Of a stretch of 64,000 nucleotides of DNA, positions 27,938 through 36,215 are shown one piece after another. Numbering within the stretch: position 1 is the first letter of the stretch; each line of letters starts with the position of its first letter. The translations under genes were made by a program, and so were the position numbers. Source of the stretch: Variovorax sp. Root411 (GTDB lineage: Bacteria > Pseudomonadota > Gammaproteobacteria > Burkholderiales > Burkholderiaceae_C); the NCBI RefSeq assembly GCF_001425205.1, contig NZ_LMDW01000020.1, positions 398,183-462,182 on the forward strand, in the 5' to 3' direction. The notes under the pieces were generated by a model. It searched no databases. It had not been told where the DNA came from and worked only from the letters and a program-made list of their open reading frames with translations.

Positions 27938-28550
27938 CTGCTCCGCGGCAGAAATCCATTGCTGTGGCTGCAAGGTCACAGCGAATGCGCGCGGCATTCA
28001 CAGCACGCGGCGCACGCAAAGAACCATCTTCGTACCGCATGGCACACGCGATGTGCGGTGACTCCATTCGGCCTATCGCGCGCGAACATTTTGAGAGGGA
28101 AAAGTTCCGCGATCCGTTGAGCGGACGTGTGCGATCAGATAAAACTGAGCGCACACCAATGGACGAGGGAATGCGCGTGAAATCAACGACAAGAGCCGCA
28201 GAGAGTCTTGCCATCGCCGAGATGGCCCGTGCCGCTTGCACTTCGCGCAAACGCACCGCGTCGATACCCGAGCACTGAACGCAAGCCTTCGCGCTACAAG
28301 CCCGCGTTCGCATCCCACCACCCCGCGTCTCGACGGGAATGGAACCTCTTACGCCCCGCATCCTGGGACCACCGCCTTCTGCGCGGTGTGCCCTTGCATG
28401 ACTGTGCGGTCCTGACGAACGCAAGCGTTCGCCGGGAGGGCATGGTGTTGTTCATCTCATCACCGCGCGCGTCACGCGCATCGCCGGCTATCCGCCGGTG
28501 CATGCGGGACGGCGCATGTTTCTTCTTACCAAGAGTACCCAGAGGCGATC
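27938..28550. other. Non-coding gap after the catabolic operon
   Basis: No gene is supported. Several open frames exist on both strands but have no ribosome sites or recognisable features. A minus-strand stretch near 28300-28420 has protein-like Arg-rich text in more than one frame, a sign of biased composition rather than a gene. The promoter of the M1 peptidase gene should lie in the last part. Confidence 0.4.
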
Positions 28551-30773
28551 ATGAAAAAATTCAGTACACCCGTCTTCAATCATCTTGCCATCACGGCGGT
28601 GACCCTTGCCGTGCTGACGGCATGCGGCGGCGGTGGGGACAGTGGTGGCGGTTCGCTCGGTGGCGCAGGCGTCGGTCTCGGTGCGCCGTCGGAGCCGGTC
28701 GCTTCCGCTCCGGCGTCCGATCCCACGGCGAAGGCCCCCGACGATGGCGTGCCCGCCGTGGCGGCCGTAGACCGCTCGGCCACGCCGATGGAACTGCCCG
28801 ACACCGTCTGGCCCAGCAACTACAAGCTGTGGTTCCGCCCCGATGCGGCGCTCAAGACCTTCGTGGGCCGCGGTGACGTGGAGATCGAGGTGCTCAAGCC
28901 GGTCGATGCCATCGTCGTCGCCGCGCACAACCTGAACTTCGCCAAGGGCCGCACCACGCTGCGCAAGGTGTCGAAACCGGGCGAGGCGATCCCGTTGATT
29001 CCCACGCCGCAGACGCTCGGCGATTTCGTGCAGCTGCGCCTGAACGACGGGCAGATCGCCAAGGGCAAGTACCTGCTGCACATGGAGTGGGACGGCAAGA
29101 TCCAGTTCTCCGATGCCGAGTACTGCCCGCCCGCCGAAGTGGCGCGCAACCCGTTCTGCTCGGCCGCCACCGGCGTCTTCAAGGTGGGCCTTTCCACACC
29201 TGAAGGCGTGAGCAGCGACGCCATCGTGACGCAGGGCGAAACCAACTATGCGCGGCAGTGGTTCCCGGGCTGGGACGAACCGGCCTTCCGCCACACCTTC
29301 GAGATCTCGGCCGAGGTGCCGGGCGACTGGAAGACGGTGTCGAACGGCGCGCAGACCGAGGCGACGAAGCTGCCCGACGGCTACCAGCGCGTGGCCTTCG
29401 AGAAGACGCCCTCGATGCCGATGTACCTGGCCTTCTTCGGCGGCGGCAAGTTCGACATCCTGGCCGACAACTTCAAGAACCCGCTCGATGGCAGCGACAT
29501 GCCGCTGCGCTGGTTCACGCCGCCGGGCCGCTCCGACTGGGCGAAGTTCGCTATGGAGTGGACCAAGGTGTCGATGGACTATTACTACAAGTACACCGGC
29601 ATTCCGCTGCCTTTCAAGAAGTTCGACACCGTCGCGGCCAACGACAGCTACGACAACAAGCCCAACACCGGCTTCGGCGGCATGGAGAACTGGGGCTCGA
29701 TCTTCGAGTTTGCCGATGCGGTGCTCACCAAGCCGGGCGACAAGCCCACGCTGTACTCGGTGACGGTGGTCACGCACGAGGTGGCGCACCAGTGGTTCGG
29801 CGACCTGGTCACGCTCGACTGGTGGGACAACGTGTGGCTCAACGAATCGTTTGCGCGCTGGTTCGAACGCCGCACCACGATCAAGTTCCACCCCGAGTAC
29901 TACAGCTTCTCCGACTACGTGCTGGACAAGCACAACGTGATCGTGGCCGACCTGAAGAGCACCGCGGTGCCCGTGCAGCGCAACCTGAACGATGCGGGTT
30001 CGTTCGGCTTCATCAGCCCGTCGATCTTCGTCTACAACAAGGGCAGCCACGTGCTGGAGACCATCCAGAACTACATCGGCGAAGAAGCGATGCAGAAGGG
30101 CCTGCAGATCTACCTGAAGGACTACGCGTTCGGCAACGTCACGCCTTCGCGCCTGTGGAGCTCGCTGGAGAAGGCGACCGACAAGAAGGTCAGCGAGATC
30201 GGCGACAGCCTGATCCGCCAGACCGGTATTCCGCTGCTCACGGTGGACGCGCAGTGCGCGGGCAACAGCACCTACGTGAACATCACGCAGGAGTCGTTCC
30301 CCAACCAGAACGTGTACCCGGCCTCGACGTGGACCATCCCCGTCACGCTGGCGTACGGCGACGCGATGGACCAGCGCAAGACCTTCGTGATGTCGAACAA
30401 CAGCACGCAGGTGGAACTGCCTGGCTGCACGGCTGTGCTGGCCGGGCCGACCGGGCAGGACTACTACGTGAGCAACTACAGCGCGCAGTCGTGGAGTGCG
30501 TTGCTGGCCAAGGCGCAGAGCTTTGCCGGCAACAAGCCGCTGCTGCTGAACATCGAGCGCGACGCGTTCCGGTTGCTGAGCGTGGGGCGTATCACGCAGG
30601 CGCAGTACGACCAGATCAAGGGCGTGCTGAACCTGCCGGCGACGCTGCTGGCCAAGACGCAACTCAGCGAGCAGAAGATGGCGGCGGTGGCCACCGGTGC
30701 GCAGAAGGAGGAGTACCCGCATGCGCTGCGCTTCCAGGGCGGCCTGAAGCTGCGCGAGAACCTCAAGCGCTGA
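28551..30773 (+). CDS. M1-family metallopeptidase, predicted lipoprotein
   Basis: A 740-residue zinc aminopeptidase. The signal peptide ends in a lipobox (AVLTAC, then a Gly/Ser linker to about residue 60), so it is membrane-anchored in the periplasm or outer membrane. The exopeptidase motif GGMEN is at 376-380. The zinc site H409-E410-x2-H413-x18-E432 (HEVAHQWFGD, WLNE) is complete. A Tyr region and a C-terminal ERAP1-like domain follow. M1 enzymes trim N-terminal residues from peptides. The next gene, another lipoprotein, starts 79 bp later. Confidence 0.9.
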   Translation: MKKFSTPVFNHLAITAVTLAVLTACGGGGDSGGGSLGGAGVGLGAPSEPVASAPASDPTAKAPDDGVPAVAAVDRSATPMELPDTVWPSNYKLWFRPDAALKTFVGRGDVEIEVLKPVDAIVVAAHNLNFAKGRTTLRKVSKPGEAIPLIPTPQTLGDFVQLRLNDGQIAKGKYLLHMEWDGKIQFSDAEYCPPAEVARNPFCSAATGVFKVGLSTPEGVSSDAIVTQGETNYARQWFPGWDEPAFRHTFEISAEVPGDWKTVSNGAQTEATKLPDGYQRVAFEKTPSMPMYLAFFGGGKFDILADNFKNPLDGSDMPLRWFTPPGRSDWAKFAMEWTKVSMDYYYKYTGIPLPFKKFDTVAANDSYDNKPNTGFGGMENWGSIFEFADAVLTKPGDKPTLYSVTVVTHEVAHQWFGDLVTLDWWDNVWLNESFARWFERRTTIKFHPEYYSFSDYVLDKHNVIVADLKSTAVPVQRNLNDAGSFGFISPSIFVYNKGSHVLETIQNYIGEEAMQKGLQIYLKDYAFGNVTPSRLWSSLEKATDKKVSEIGDSLIRQTGIPLLTVDAQCAGNSTYVNITQESFPNQNVYPASTWTIPVTLAYGDAMDQRKTFVMSNNSTQVELPGCTAVLAGPTGQDYYVSNYSAQSWSALLAKAQSFAGNKPLLLNIERDAFRLLSVGRITQAQYDQIKGVLNLPATLLAKTQLSEQKMAAVATGAQKEEYPHALRFQGGLKLRENLKR

Positions 30774-30852
30774 ACGTTGTTTGAAACCCCGGCGCGCACC
30801 GACCGGCATGCCTGCAGGGCGGTGCGCGCCTCATCATCACACCGGGATCATC

Positions 30853-31263
30853 ATGAACACAGCATTGAAATGGCTGGCCACGGGCGCTTGCGCCATGTTG
30901 CTTGGCGCTTGCGGCGCAAGCAATGGCGGGCCTGAGGCCGAATTGGTCGGCGTCTACGCCGTAAAGCAGAACGGCGCGCTCAAGGAACTGGTCAAGATCG
31001 AGCGGCAGGGCGACCACTACGTGATGCGCGACAAGGTGCGCACACCCGAATGGAGCGAACCCAAGATGCAGATGCAGCCCGTGACGCGCGAGCGCTGGAG
31101 CCGTATCACGACCGACACGGAGAACACGTCCTTCGTCGGCATCTCGAGCGACCAGCTCGGCATCTTCAAGGTGCCACCTGGGTGGCAGAAGAACGGCTTC
31201 AGGACGCAGACGGGGTACTTCCTGTTCTACTCACAAGGGCCTGTGGAGGCACACAAGCTTTGA
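30853..31263 (+). CDS. Hypothetical lipoprotein
   Basis: A 136-residue protein with a type II signal peptide (MNTALKWLATGACAMLLGAC). The mature part is mainly beta-strand text with no Cys. No family is recognised. It follows the M1 peptidase lipoprotein on the same strand and is probably co-transcribed. Palindromic element copy 2 starts 14 bp after its stop. Confidence 0.6.
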   Translation: MNTALKWLATGACAMLLGACGASNGGPEAELVGVYAVKQNGALKELVKIERQGDHYVMRDKVRTPEWSEPKMQMQPVTRERWSRITTDTENTSFVGISSDQLGIFKVPPGWQKNGFRTQTGYFLFYSQGPVEAHKL

Positions 31264-31277
31264 TTTCGCGCTGCTTT

Positions 31278-31473
31278 GTTCAGTGCGTCGCTCACGCCGA
31301 CGCGGTGACCTTTTTCGCGAATGTCCCCCGCTTCGCTCCTCCTTTATTTCGCGAAAAAGGCCCCCGCATCGGCGTGATCGTTCAGAGTGCTCCCCGCAGC
31401 GAAATAAAGGAGGAGCGAAGCGGGGGACATTCGCGGAGGGGAGTACCCGGTGGCCTGTGCACACGCCCCGAAC
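31278..31473. repeat. Nested palindromic repeat element, copy 2 (short form)
   Basis: About 196 bp, between two convergent genes. The left half is a perfect hairpin: 13-bp arms CCTTTTTCGCGAA / TTCGCGAAAAAGG around GTCCCCCG and CTCCTCCTTTA. The right half carries the inverted core with the TGCTCCCC / GGGGAGTA stem, as in the other copies. The spacer between halves is much shorter than in copies 1 and 3. The core of left and right halves is exactly complementary (GGAGGAGCGAAGCGGGGG on the right). Confidence 0.85.
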
Positions 31474-31485
31474 GAGAGCGCTTAA

Positions 31486-32223
31486 TTACGGCGCAACGAT
31501 CGCACCCTCGATGCGATGGCGTTTCAACGCATCGGCCACAAACCCCGAGGCCTTCATCTCCTCGACAAAGGACGAGAGCAACGCTTGCGCCTCGGCCCCA
31601 CGGCCGGCCGGTGTGCCCATGGCTTGCTGGATCACCATGAAGCGTCCCGGCAGCACACGCACGCCCGGCATGCGGGCAGCTTCGCCTTCGAGCAGCTGGC
31701 GGATGCCCGCCGCCACCTCGACCTGGCCCGCACGCAACGCGGCGAGCGCAGGGCCTGCACCCTGGAGGCGCACGATCTCGGCGGCCTTGATCTCGCGCGT
31801 GAGGAACAGGTCGTAGGCGCTGCCCGCGCCGACCGAGATGCGATGGCCTTCGGCATCGACCTGCGCGTTGTCGGTCAGCACCGACGATTCGGGCACGAGG
31901 TAGCTGCCTTCGATCAGCACGTAGGGTGCCGTGAAGCGCAGCCCTTCGCTGCGCGCCGGATCGACCGCGAAGAAGCCGATGTCGGCCTTCTCGTTTTTCA
32001 CCGCGTCCACCGAGGCCGCGGCCTTCTCGAACACCACCAGCTCGATGCCCACGCCAAGCCGCCGCGCGAACTCGCGTGCAACGTCGATCGACACGCCGAC
32101 GGGCTCGCCCGTGGCGACGTCCTTGTTGGCGAGGATCGGGTTGCCGAGGTTGATCGAGGCGCGCAGCGTGCCGCTGGGCGCGAAAGCGGAAACGAGGGCG
32201 GGGGAGATGGTCGGCTGTGTCAT
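31486..32223 (-). CDS. Family 3 extracellular solute-binding-like protein without signal peptide
   Basis: A 245-residue protein with the amino-acid-type SBP fold: LRASINLGNPILANKD, PVGVSIDVAREFARRLGV, ADIGFFAVDPARSEGLRFTA, ALRAGQVEVAAGIRQLLEG. Family members are periplasmic receptors of polar amino acid ABC transporters. No signal peptide is visible, and no permease or ATPase genes are adjacent. It may be cytoplasmic, exported by another route, or have a longer start not seen here. Its stop lies 12 bp from repeat copy 2. Confidence 0.75.
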   Translation of the reverse strand: MTQPTISPALVSAFAPSGTLRASINLGNPILANKDVATGEPVGVSIDVAREFARRLGVGIELVVFEKAAASVDAVKNEKADIGFFAVDPARSEGLRFTAPYVLIEGSYLVPESSVLTDNAQVDAEGHRISVGAGSAYDLFLTREIKAAEIVRLQGAGPALAALRAGQVEVAAGIRQLLEGEAARMPGVRVLPGRFMVIQQAMGTPAGRGAEAQALLSSFVEEMKASGFVADALKRHRIEGAIVAP

Positions 32224-32263
32224 GGCGTTGGAGCGTCGATGAAAGCTGGGAAGGCCGGCCAGT

Positions 32264-33091
32264 TTACGGCGCGGCCAGTGGCTCCAACCCGGTCTTCGCG
32301 ATGGTCGGCGCGGCGGCCGGCGAGTTGAGATAGCGGATTAGTTGCCGCGCCGCATCGGGCTGCTTCGACGCAGTGGCGACGCCTGCGGAAAACACCGTCA
32401 CGCGCTGCACCTCGGCGGGCAGCGGGCCGATGTAGTCGATGCCCTCGATGGGCAGCAGCTCGCTCACCTGCTGCAGGCCGAGCGCCGCATCGCCGCGCGC
32501 CACCACGGTGCCGACGCGCTCGCTCAGGATGCGCTTGCTCCTGGGCTTCACCTGGTCTTCGATGCCCAGCTTCTTGAGCAGCTCGGTCTCGTAGTAGGTG
32601 CCGCTCGCGCTCGCCGAGTAGGCGATCGACGGTGCCGCGAGCAGCGTGCGCTTGAGCGCGTCGACCGTGCCGATGTCGGGCTTGGGCGCGCCCTTGCGCA
32701 CCGCGAAGCCGATGGACGAGCGCACCAGGTCGACCTGGCTGCCCGCCACCACCCTGCCTTGCGCCACCAGCGCATCGAGCGCGGGGCGCGCGAGGATCAC
32801 CACGTCGGCGGGCTCGTTGCGCACGAGGCGGCTGGGGATGGAGTCGGCGGCGTTGCCCATCGAGGCGCCATAGGCGGTCTTCACGCTGCGGCCGCTGCTG
32901 CGCTCGAACTCGGGCCGCAGGTCGTTGTAGGCGGCGGTGAAGCCGCCCGAGGTCATGACGTGGATGTCTTCGCCCGCAGGTTTGTTGCCGCCGCCGAGGG
33001 TGCCGCAGCCGGCGAGCGCGAGGGCCGCGACCAGTGGCAAGGCGGCGCGGCGGGTAAGGGCGAGGAAGGGGGAAGGAAGGGGCTTCGTCAC
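32264..33091 (-). CDS. ModA-like substrate-binding lipoprotein
   Basis: A 275-residue protein. The N-terminus ends in lipobox ALALAGC. The mature chain follows the molybdate-binding ModA pattern: VMTSGGFTAAYNDL, SMGNAADSIPSRL, EPADVVILARPALDALV. No ModB/ModC genes are nearby, so substrate and partners are open. Proteins of this orphan type occur widely in Burkholderiales. The gene lies 40 bp upstream of the SBP gene at 31486-32223 and may be co-transcribed with it. Confidence 0.75.
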   Translation of the reverse strand: MTKPLPSPFLALTRRAALPLVAALALAGCGTLGGGNKPAGEDIHVMTSGGFTAAYNDLRPEFERSSGRSVKTAYGASMGNAADSIPSRLVRNEPADVVILARPALDALVAQGRVVAGSQVDLVRSSIGFAVRKGAPKPDIGTVDALKRTLLAAPSIAYSASASGTYYETELLKKLGIEDQVKPRSKRILSERVGTVVARGDAALGLQQVSELLPIEGIDYIGPLPAEVQRVTVFSAGVATASKQPDAARQLIRYLNSPAAAPTIAKTGLEPLAAP

Positions 33092-33193
33092 GATGTCTCC
33101 GGAAGGAAGAAAAGGGCGGTGGCCTGGAGGCCGCCTGTCGTTGCCATCGTAGAAGCCGGGGCTGTCATTCCGCCTTCAGCGGATTCGGGGTTA

Positions 33194-33391
33194 TCACCGA
33201 GACGGCGCAGGCTTGCCGGTCGCGTTGGCGTCCGTGGCCGGCAGGCGCCCGCGCCTGGCCAGGCCTTCGCGCAGCAAAAACTCGACCTGCGCGTTCGCGC
33301 TTCGCAGCTCCTGCGCCGCCAGGCGTTCGATCTCGGCCCACAAGGCCGGGTCGATGCGCAGGGGGTAGGATTTTTTTCCGGGACTGGCCAT
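33194..33391 (-). CDS. Small ribbon-helix-helix (Arc/HicB-type) DNA-binding protein
   Basis: A 65-residue protein. [19 protein letters not shown] is a classic ribbon-helix-helix start (beta strand with alternate residues, then helix), continuing [10 protein letters not shown]. Such proteins are repressors, often autoregulators or antitoxins. It follows the SPFH gene by 21 bp on the same strand, a pairing seen often in proteobacteria. The 16-bp palindrome upstream of that gene is a likely operator. No toxin gene is adjacent. Confidence 0.78.
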   Translation of the reverse strand: MASPGKKSYPLRIDPALWAEIERLAAQELRSANAQVEFLLREGLARRGRLPATDANATGKPAPSR

Positions 33392-33412
33392 CGAGAGGGT
33401 CGGGAGCGGGCT

Positions 33413-34309
33413 TCAGGTGTACAGCGTACCGGTGTTCACCACGGGCTGCGTCTCGCGGTCCGAGCACAGCACCACCAGCAGGTTGGACACCATCGAGGCC
33501 TTGCGTTCGTCGTCCAGCACCACGAGATTGCGCTCCGACAGGCCCTTGAGCGCCGCTTCGACCATGCCGACCGCACCCGCCACGATCTGGTGCCGCGCAC
33601 TGACGATGGCTACTGCCTGCTGGCGGCGCAGCATCACCTGCGCGATCTCCGGTGCGTACGCGAGGTGGGTGAGCTTGGCGTCGAGCACCTCGACGCCCGC
33701 GCTGGCGAAGCGCTGGTTCAGCTCCTCCTTGAGCGCGTCGGCCACCGTGTCGAGCCCGGCGCGCAGCGTGGTCTCTTCGCTGTGCAGGTCGTCGCCGCTG
33801 TCGTAGGCGTAGAGGGTGGCGAGGTGGCGGATCGCGGCTTCGGCCTGGATGGCGACGAACCTGTTGTAGTCATCGATCTCGAACACGGCCTGCGCCGTGT
33901 CGTAGACCCTCCACACCACCGCCGCGCCGATCTCCACCGGGTTGCCGCGCTTGTCGTTCACCTTCAGCGGCGGCGTGTTGAGGTTGCGTGCGCGCAGCGA
34001 GATCTTCTGGCCGCTCTGCAGCGGGTTGGTCCAGCGCAGGCCTTCGGTGCGGTCGGTGCCCTGGTACTCGCCGAACAGCGTGAGGATGATGCCCTCGTTG
34101 GGCTGCAGCATGTAGAGGCCGGGGATCAGCACGAGGCCCACCACGATCAGCAGGATGCTCATCGGCAGAGGCATCAGGCGTTGCACTATCGCCAGCACGC
34201 CGACGGCGATCAGCAGCAGCACCACCGCGCACACGCCGTATCCGTTGATCGACCGGTAGGGGCGCTCCTTGCGCACGGGCCGTGGAGTGTTGCGGGTCTT
34301 CTCTTGCAT
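33413..34309 (-). CDS. SPFH-domain membrane protein (slipin/stomatin-like)
   Basis: A 298-residue protein. The ATG at 34309 is chosen because GGAGG lies 8 bases upstream. Two close membrane segments occur at residues about 25-65 ([36 protein letters not shown]). The SPFH/band-7 domain follows from about 70 to 230 ([33 protein letters not shown]), with a coiled helical C-terminus. SPFH proteins form large ring assemblies at the membrane. The downstream RHH gene appears to be in the same operon. Confidence 0.88.
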   Translation of the reverse strand: MQEKTRNTPRPVRKERPYRSINGYGVCAVVLLLIAVGVLAIVQRLMPLPMSILLIVVGLVLIPGLYMLQPNEGIILTLFGEYQGTDRTEGLRWTNPLQSGQKISLRARNLNTPPLKVNDKRGNPVEIGAAVVWRVYDTAQAVFEIDDYNRFVAIQAEAAIRHLATLYAYDSGDDLHSEETTLRAGLDTVADALKEELNQRFASAGVEVLDAKLTHLAYAPEIAQVMLRRQQAVAIVSARHQIVAGAVGMVEAALKGLSERNLVVLDDERKASMVSNLLVVLCSDRETQPVVNTGTLYT

Positions 34310-34323
34310 GGATGCCTCCGTTA

Positions 34324-34339
34324 AAAGTGATATCACTTT
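34324..34339. promoter_or_regulatory. Perfect 16-bp palindrome, candidate RHH operator
   Basis: AAAGTGATATCACTTT lies 15 bp upstream of the SPFH start and overlaps its likely ribosome-site/promoter zone (AT-rich TTTAATATC follows). The GTGATATCAC core is a plausible site for the RHH protein of the same operon, giving autorepression. Binding is inferred. Confidence 0.55.
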
Positions 34340-34460
34340 AATATCTTTTTGGAGGCGGTCAAGATTTTTTTCGCGGCACTGCGCCGCCGCGATGCCCGAA
34401 GCGGCGCCAAGTCACCAGCAGGGATTTGCCGGCCGGAGTTCCCCGGCCGGTTGGTGCGCG

Positions 34461-35231
34461 TCAGTCGACGAGGTCGAAGCAGCAGCCCGCGTAGTACGGC
34501 TTGTCGCCGCCGGCGACGAAGGGCACCTCGATCGGCTTGCCTTCGTTGCGCCACACGTCGCGCTTCCTGTAGCCCGAACGTGCGAGATCGGCCAGGAGTT
34601 CGTCGTGGTGCTGGATGCGATAGGCGCACACGGCCACGCCGATGCTGTTGAGCGTGTAGATCGTGCGCTCGGGGTGCACGGCCGTGGTGTTCATGATGAT
34701 GCGCGTGGGCTTCACGGCCAGCGCGGAAAGAATCGCGTCCATGCGCGTCGGCAGGTACTGCAGGCTGCCCGAGACATACAGCACGTCGCAGCCGCTCGCG
34801 TCGCGGTAGTCGGTGGTGAAGCCGAGCTGCGCGCTGGCCTCCCGCTTCACCGCCATCGCGCGGCCGCTCTCGACCACGCCGGGCACGTCGCACACGGTCC
34901 ACTGCAGGGTGGCGGGGTAGGTCAGCACGCGCCGGAATGCGTAGTACTTGATGCCAACGTGTCCGCCGAGGTCGAACACGCGCGTCAGCCCCGCATCGAT
35001 GGAGCGGCCCAGCCAGAAGAGGCCGGGATAGTCGTAGAAATAGATCTGCGGGCTGTAGAGATCGCTCGCATCGGCATTGGCGTAGCCCACGGCTTTGGAG
35101 GGCGGCGCGCCGGCCTCGGCTGCCGCGAAGCTCTCGAACGAGCCCATGAAGAGGTTCTCGTCCGTGTTGTTCAGGAACTTGCGCCTGTACGCACTTTCGC
35201 GGGGAGGAAACTGCAGGAGGCTTGAGAGCAT
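34461..35231 (-). CDS. TIGR04325-type putative methyltransferase
   Basis: A 256-residue protein. ATG 35231 (MLSSLLQFPP) is preferred since CCGGAG precedes it at good spacing. The SAM-binding strand and loop are RVFDLGGHVGIKYYAF (near residue 85-100), with VCDVPGVVESGRAMA as the second motif and DVLYVSGSLQYLP as motif IV. These match methyltransferases labelled TIGR04325, often found in polysaccharide or aromatic modification loci. No such locus is visible here. It is isolated from its neighbours by gaps of about 90-150 bp. Confidence 0.75.
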   Translation of the reverse strand: MLSSLLQFPPRESAYRRKFLNNTDENLFMGSFESFAAAEAGAPPSKAVGYANADASDLYSPQIYFYDYPGLFWLGRSIDAGLTRVFDLGGHVGIKYYAFRRVLTYPATLQWTVCDVPGVVESGRAMAVKREASAQLGFTTDYRDASGCDVLYVSGSLQYLPTRMDAILSALAVKPTRIIMNTTAVHPERTIYTLNSIGVAVCAYRIQHHDELLADLARSGYRKRDVWRNEGKPIEVPFVAGGDKPYYAGCCFDLVD

Positions 35232-35321
35232 TGTTGACTCCGGTGGCGTTCTCATTTTGAATGCAACCAAAGTATTCGCGACCTATAGCCCCGTGCCATT
35301 GGGGCGGTTACCCCATGGGGG

Positions 35322-36215
35322 TTACATACCGCTCGCCAGCGCCGCTGCAGCCGCCCGCGTCTCCACCCCCAGCTTCTCGAAGATGTGCTCCAGGTGCTTG
35401 TTCACCGTGCGCGGGCTGGTGCCGAGGATGTCGCCGATGTCGCGGTTGGTCTTGCCCTTGGCGAGCCAGGAGAGCACCTCGGTCTCGCGCGGCGTGAGGG
35501 CGGCATCGGCCAGCCGGGCCGCCGGGCCTTCACGCTGGATGGCGAACAGCAGCATCGTCTCGCCGAGCGCCGCGGCGCCCAGGTTGCGCACCGACAGCCG
35601 CATGCCCGTGGCGGTGCCGATGGCAATGGCCGCGCCCTGTGCCAGCGCCGGTTCCAGCGACGCGGGCAGCAGGCCCGGCGCCACCGGGTCTTCGAGCGCG
35701 TGCAGCCACAGCGCGGCCTGTGGCGAGCGCCACGCGATGCGTCCGCGCGTGTCGACGAACACCACGCCCATGCCGGCCACATCGACCGCGTCGCGCGCCA
35801 TGCGCGTGATGCGGGCGTTGCGCGCGTGCGTGTGCAGCCGCGCCAGCACCTCCTGTGCGCGGATCGGCTTCACCACGTAGTCGACGCCGCCGCACTCGAA
35901 GCCCTCGACCACGTGCGAGGTTTCCGACAGGCCCGTCATGAACAGCACCGGGATGTGCGCGAGCGCGGGGTTGGACTTGATGCGCCGGCAGGTCTCGAAG
36001 CCCGAGAGACCGGGCATCAGGCCGTCGAGCAGGATCGCGTCGGGCACCACGAGTTCGAGCCGCTGCAGCGCGGCCTCGCCGTCGACCGCCACCAGCACGG
36101 TGTAGCCGCTGGCCTCCAGCGTGTCGCACAGCATGCCGAGGCTGCTGGGCGCGTCGTCCACCACCAGCACCACGGGCCGTTCGGATGACGATTCAAGGGG
36201 CGAGGGTGTCTGCAT
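35322..36215 (-). CDS. LuxR-type response regulator
   Basis: A 297-residue protein. The receiver domain spans about 15-130 ([14 protein letters not shown], phosphoacceptor in [10 protein letters not shown], and KPIRAQEV). A middle PAS-like section includes [17 protein letters not shown]. The C-terminal LuxR HTH covers about 235-297 ([35 protein letters not shown]). ATG 36215 overlaps the end of the kinase gene by 23 bp, so the two are translationally linked and surely form a two-component pair. Likely targets include the divergent amide/urea transporter operon at 39836. Confidence 0.9.
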   Translation of the reverse strand: MQTPSPLESSSERPVVLVVDDAPSSLGMLCDTLEASGYTVLVAVDGEAALQRLELVVPDAILLDGLMPGLSGFETCRRIKSNPALAHIPVLFMTGLSETSHVVEGFECGGVDYVVKPIRAQEVLARLHTHARNARITRMARDAVDVAGMGVVFVDTRGRIAWRSPQAALWLHALEDPVAPGLLPASLEPALAQGAAIAIGTATGMRLSVRNLGAAALGETMLLFAIQREGPAARLADAALTPRETEVLSWLAKGKTNRDIGDILGTSPRTVNKHLEHIFEKLGVETRAAAAALASGM

